This document shows, piece after piece, positions 34,327-36,190 of a stretch of 36,190 nucleotides of DNA. The stretch comes from Clostridia bacterium (GTDB taxonomy: Bacteria; Bacillota; Clostridia; Christensenellales; Borkfalkiaceae), in contig JAFTPE010000038.1 in assembly GCA_017463425.1 (NCBI GenBank), positions 1-36,190 of the forward strand. Direction: 5' to 3'. The stretch's first letter is position 1. Every line of letters starts with the position of its first letter. The translations under genes were made by a program, and so were the position numbers. Below the pieces are notes generated by a model. It saw nothing but the letters and a program-made list of their open reading frames with translations. It was not told where the DNA came from and did no database searches.

Positions 34327-34355
34327 ATTTTATCATATGAATGTATAAAAAACAA
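34327..34355 (-). promoter_or_regulatory. Probable promoter of the GH127-transporter operon
   Basis: Minus strand TTGTTT, 17-bp spacer, TAAAAT, about 55 bp before the GH127 ATG. A weak -35 is expected for an activator-dependent (AraC-type) promoter. No copy of the 29-bp repeats found upstream of araC is seen here. Confidence 0.45.
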
Positions 34356-34397
34356 TGGGCATACAATACTTAAAAGTAGCGATTTTTGACCTTTTGA

Positions 34398-34430
34398 ATA
34401 AAAAAAGAAAACCCTCGCTTTTGCGAGAGC
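34398..34430 (-). terminator. Terminator of the araC-type gene
   Basis: Minus strand CTCTCGCaaaaGCGAGGG (7-bp stem with one G-T pair) followed by TTTTCTTTTTTT. It lies about 50 bp after the regulator's stop codon. Confidence 0.8.
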
Positions 34431-34477
34431 TTTTATCCGTATGCGCCACCATTTTGCGCGTATGCGTTACTATATTA

Positions 34478-35398
34478 TTATGAAGAAGATATATCGCCCC
34501 CGTGATAATACATCGAACGATACATTTTCGTTGTGTTTTTATTGTCGTTACGGAACTTTTTTGGGGTCTTATTCGTATACTTTTTGAACAGCGAAAAAAA
34601 TTGATGTTTGTCTATATATCCCACCGCAAACGCGATTTCCTCTACGGAACGGGTAGTCGTCAACAGATATTCTATCGCCTTTTCGATTCGTTTACATTGA
34701 ACGTACTGCACGAACGGTTTCCCCGTATATTTTTTAAACAATCGGCTTAAATACGCCGTCGAACAAAAGAATTTTTGAGCTAGGTCGTTTAGAGAAATAC
34801 GTTCAAGATAATTTTGATCGACGTATTGTTTTACTTCGTAAAATTTGATACTGCCGTAATACGCCTTTTCACTCTCGCTTTCGCCACAGATTTTCCGCGC
34901 GAGCTCGATAAGAATATTAAAAAGGCAATTTCTAAGAACGATACCGTATCCGATATTGCGGGTGTTAAATTCGTTCAGCATATAATGGAAAATATTTTCC
35001 ACTTCAACCAATTTTACGCCCTCGAATTGCTGATACGAGGGCAATACGTCCCATTGAAAATGAAATTCGCTTAAATTGTACAATTCAAAAATATCTTTAA
35101 TGCTGGTACAGCCTTTTTCCGAAGAATCTTTAAAAGCCTCTGGCAAAACCAAAAGGTTGATATACGACGCCTTCCCTTTTGATACGAAACTGTGCGTTTC
35201 ACCTCGGTTGATATATAAAAACGAACCCTTTCGACAATGGTATTTTTTACCATTGATATAATGCGTCATCTCGCCTTCAACGAGATATACGAATTCTAAA
35301 AATTCGTGAATGTGGTCGTCCTCGCATTGGTCTACCCAAGTTAAAAGTCCAATTTTTATTGCCTCGTTTCTTAAAATTTCATTTTTAAATATATTCAT
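34478..35398 (-). CDS. AraC-family transcriptional regulator
   Basis: 306 aa from the chosen start MNIFKNEILRNEAIKIG, placed after GGGTGGGAAAAA and about 30 bp after the promoter; an upstream extension of 33 codons would begin before the promoter and is rejected. Residues ~15-130 form a cupin sugar-sensing domain (HIHEFLEFVYLVEGEMTHYI; SFLYINRGETHSFV). The last ~100 residues hold the two helix-turn-helix motifs (ISLNDLAQKFFCSTAYLSRL; EEIAFAVGYIDKHQFFSLFK). It most likely activates the glycan operon that starts 127 bp downstream of its stop. Direct repeats upstream of its promoter may be its binding sites. Confidence 0.93.
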   Translation of the reverse strand: MNIFKNEILRNEAIKIGLLTWVDQCEDDHIHEFLEFVYLVEGEMTHYINGKKYHCRKGSFLYINRGETHSFVSKGKASYINLLVLPEAFKDSSEKGCTSIKDIFELYNLSEFHFQWDVLPSYQQFEGVKLVEVENIFHYMLNEFNTRNIGYGIVLRNCLFNILIELARKICGESESEKAYYGSIKFYEVKQYVDQNYLERISLNDLAQKFFCSTAYLSRLFKKYTGKPFVQYVQCKRIEKAIEYLLTTTRSVEEIAFAVGYIDKHQFFSLFKKYTNKTPKKFRNDNKNTTKMYRSMYYHGGDISSS

Positions 35399-35434
35399 TT
35401 TTTCCCACCCTAAACGTTTCTTTATATTTTTTTT

Positions 35435-35463
35435 ATCATAACAGATATTTTGCCACCTGTCAA
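35435..35463 (-). promoter_or_regulatory. Strong promoter of the araC-type gene
   Basis: Minus strand TTGACA, 17-bp spacer, TATGAT, one base from consensus. It ends about 36 bp before the chosen ATG, which gives a leader of roughly 30 nt. Confidence 0.85.
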
Positions 35464-35513
35464 CTTTTTTTAACAAGAAATATTCTTCTACCCCCAACCA
35501 CCCTCAAAATCAA

Positions 35514-35583
35514 TTCAACGCATACCTGCCCCGCCCGTTTTTTTCTCGGATATTTTCAACGCGTACCTGCCCTATACGTTTTT
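35514..35583. repeat. Two 29-bp direct repeats, candidate regulator binding sites
   Basis: Copies at 35514-35542 and 35555-35583 differ at 5 of 29 positions. The best-conserved part is TTCAACGCRTACCTGCCC (17 of 18) followed by 4 variable bases and CGTTTTT. The start-to-start distance is 41 bp, close to four helical turns. They lie about 50-120 bp upstream of the araC promoter. Direct repeats on one face of the helix are the usual arrangement for AraC-family operators. Confidence 0.55.
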
Positions 35584-35652
35584 ATATTTTATCTCCCGTT
35601 AAAATTTATATATACCTTGACAAAATCGCAACAAAAACATAGTGCTTATGCA

Positions 35653-35690
35653 AAAAATCCGTGAAAAACCAACGTTTTTCACGGATTTTT
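35653..35690. terminator. Perfect 17-bp hairpin next to the tRNA remnant
   Basis: AAAAATCCGTGAAAAAC (35653-35669) and GTTTTTCACGGATTTTT (35674-35690) are perfect inverted copies with a 4-nt loop. T-runs on both strands make it bidirectional. It starts exactly where the tRNA CCA end stops, as a tRNA terminator would. Confidence 0.85.
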
Positions 35691-35717
35691 GGTCGAGGCG
35701 ACGGGATTTGAACCTAT
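35690..35717 (-). pseudogene. tRNA 3'-end remnant, probable attachment-site scar
   Basis: On the minus strand: T arm ATAGGTTCAAATCCCGT, acceptor 3' strand CGCCTCG, then A and CCA. Nothing upstream pairs with the acceptor strand or forms an anticodon or D arm, so only the last ~28 nt of a tRNA are present. Such 3' ends with the original terminator kept are what tyrosine-recombinase elements leave at the end distal to the intact tRNA. The tRNA species cannot be named. Confidence 0.7.
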
Positions 35718-35806
35718 ATGACGGTTTCGTAACCCCTTTATTTTAAAGGCTTTCAGCGTTTATTCACCAATCGTTCGCCAAATTAAAATCACATCATTTG
35801 CAACTA

Positions 35807-36067
35807 TTATATCATCCAAACAGGCAAGATTAAATGCCGTCTATCTATTGCGGAAAACTCTTCACGCAAACATACAATCGCCCCCGCCCCTCTTGGCATA
35901 GACGCCTTATCAAGAACTTTAAACGCTCCTATCAATTCTGTTCCCGGATTGGTGGATTTTTTTATTTCAATCGGATGCAACTCTCCATCACTTTCAAATA
36001 CCATATCTATCTCGTTACATTCTTTATCACGATAATAATGCATTATATCATTACAAATGATTCGTGC
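35807..36067 (-). pseudogene. C-terminal remnant of a DUF4143-type ATPase
   Basis: An open frame of about 87 codons whose start (MHYYRDKECNEIDMVF) is not a real N-terminus: the frame stays open ~8 codons upstream and then hits a stop. YYRDKECNEIDMVFESDG, LHPIEIKKSTNPG and FKVLDKASMPRGAGAIVCL match the end of AAA ATPases carrying the DUF4143 domain, whose last part has a PD-(D/E)xK-like D...ExK pattern. The ATPase part is missing. It lies on the side of the tRNA remnant predicted to belong to a mobile element. Confidence 0.75.
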
Positions 36068-36082
36068 TTTTTAACTATATTT

Positions 36083-36130
36083 AAAAGCGGATAATTTTCA
36101 CAGTCTTGCATGAAAGCTATCCGCTTTTTA
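36083..36130. terminator. Hairpin with T-run upstream of the DUF4143 remnant
   Basis: AAAAGCGGATA (36083-36093) pairs with TATCCGCTTTT (36118-36128), with an inner TTTTCA/TGAAA pairing, then TTTTTATATTTA on the plus strand. It probably terminates a plus-strand transcript, or marks the break point of the ATPase gene. The remaining bases to 36190 show no gene. Confidence 0.55.
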
Positions 36131-36190
36131 TATTTACCACATTATTTACTCGAAAAAATATCCACTATTTCATAGTCTCTTATCTCAATT

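Noticed and set aside
35514-35583. CRISPR array
   Set aside because: Only two repeat copies with 5 mismatches and a 12-bp gap; no cas genes. Better explained as regulatory direct repeats.
35617-35645. Plus-strand promoter starting with TTGACA near 35617
   Set aside because: No acceptable -10 box at 16-18 bp spacing, and no plus-strand gene follows.
35690-35770. Possible full tRNA gene on the minus strand
   Set aside because: Only the T arm and the 3' acceptor strand can be built; there is no 5' acceptor strand, D arm or anticodon stem within the next 80 bases, and the T stem has a mismatch.

Overview
The window looks like chromosomal DNA of an uncultured, anaerobic low-to-mid GC Bacillota (Clostridia-type) gut bacterium. 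Evidence: an ispH/plsC/cmk housekeeping cluster, a Na+-pumping biotin decarboxylase operon, Gram-positive style lipoprotein signals, AGGAGG-type ribosome binding sites, BspA-like LRR and DUF6273 surface lipoproteins, and a CUT1/AraC/GH127 carbohydrate locus. Family-level placement (for example Christensenellales-like) is only a guess. Almost every gene is on the minus strand, so transcription runs from high to low coordinates.

Region 1 (1-3653), housekeeping: a flavoprotein of the HI0933 type, then an operon with a near-consensus promoter encoding an AroH chorismate mutase fused to CMP kinase, a PlsC-type acyltransferase and IspH (cut by the window edge).

Region 2 (3700-8710), energy metabolism: a five-gene operon with a good promoter (acyl-CoA-type carboxyltransferase, OadG, biotin carrier, OadB, OadA). 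It combines the parts of a Na+-translocating decarboxylase with both carboxyltransferase types of a transcarboxylase.

Region 3 (8738-12450): a TVP38/TMEM64 membrane protein, a BspA-like LRR lipoprotein, RNase HI, and a plus-strand tRNA-Trp with a perfect TTGACA-N17-TATAAT promoter.

Region 4 (12530-14650), scarred boundary: a single-ORF IS3-family element ends inside a solute-binding-protein gene whose 3' part is absent. A C-terminal remnant of a surface protein lies just upstream.

Region 5 (14667-35470), glycan-utilisation locus: an AraC regulator with its own promoter, then GH127 (beta-L-arabinofuranosidase family), two CUT1 permeases, a truncated solute-binding protein fused by deletion to a TIM-barrel hydrolase-like protein, a 1235-aa lipoprotein, a 48-aa small protein coupled to a 754-aa secreted protein with the same repeating module, a 1551-aa secreted beta-sandwich/LamG/metallophosphoesterase protein, a DUF6273 lipoprotein and a paralogous TIM-barrel protein. 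The likely job is capture and breakdown of an arabinose-containing glycan. Both solute-binding-protein genes visible here are broken, so the transporter seems to lack a local binding partner.

Region 6 (35500-36190): paired 29-bp direct repeats upstream of araC, a perfect 17-bp hairpin, a 28-bp tRNA 3'-end remnant that looks like an integrative-element attachment scar, and a broken DUF4143-type ATPase tail. The element would lie to the right of the window.

Most worth follow-up: the AroH-Cmk fusion, the hybrid Na+ pump/transcarboxylase operon with altered active-site glycines, the 48-aa coupled small protein next to a new repeating beta-rich module, and the set of truncations in the glycan locus.
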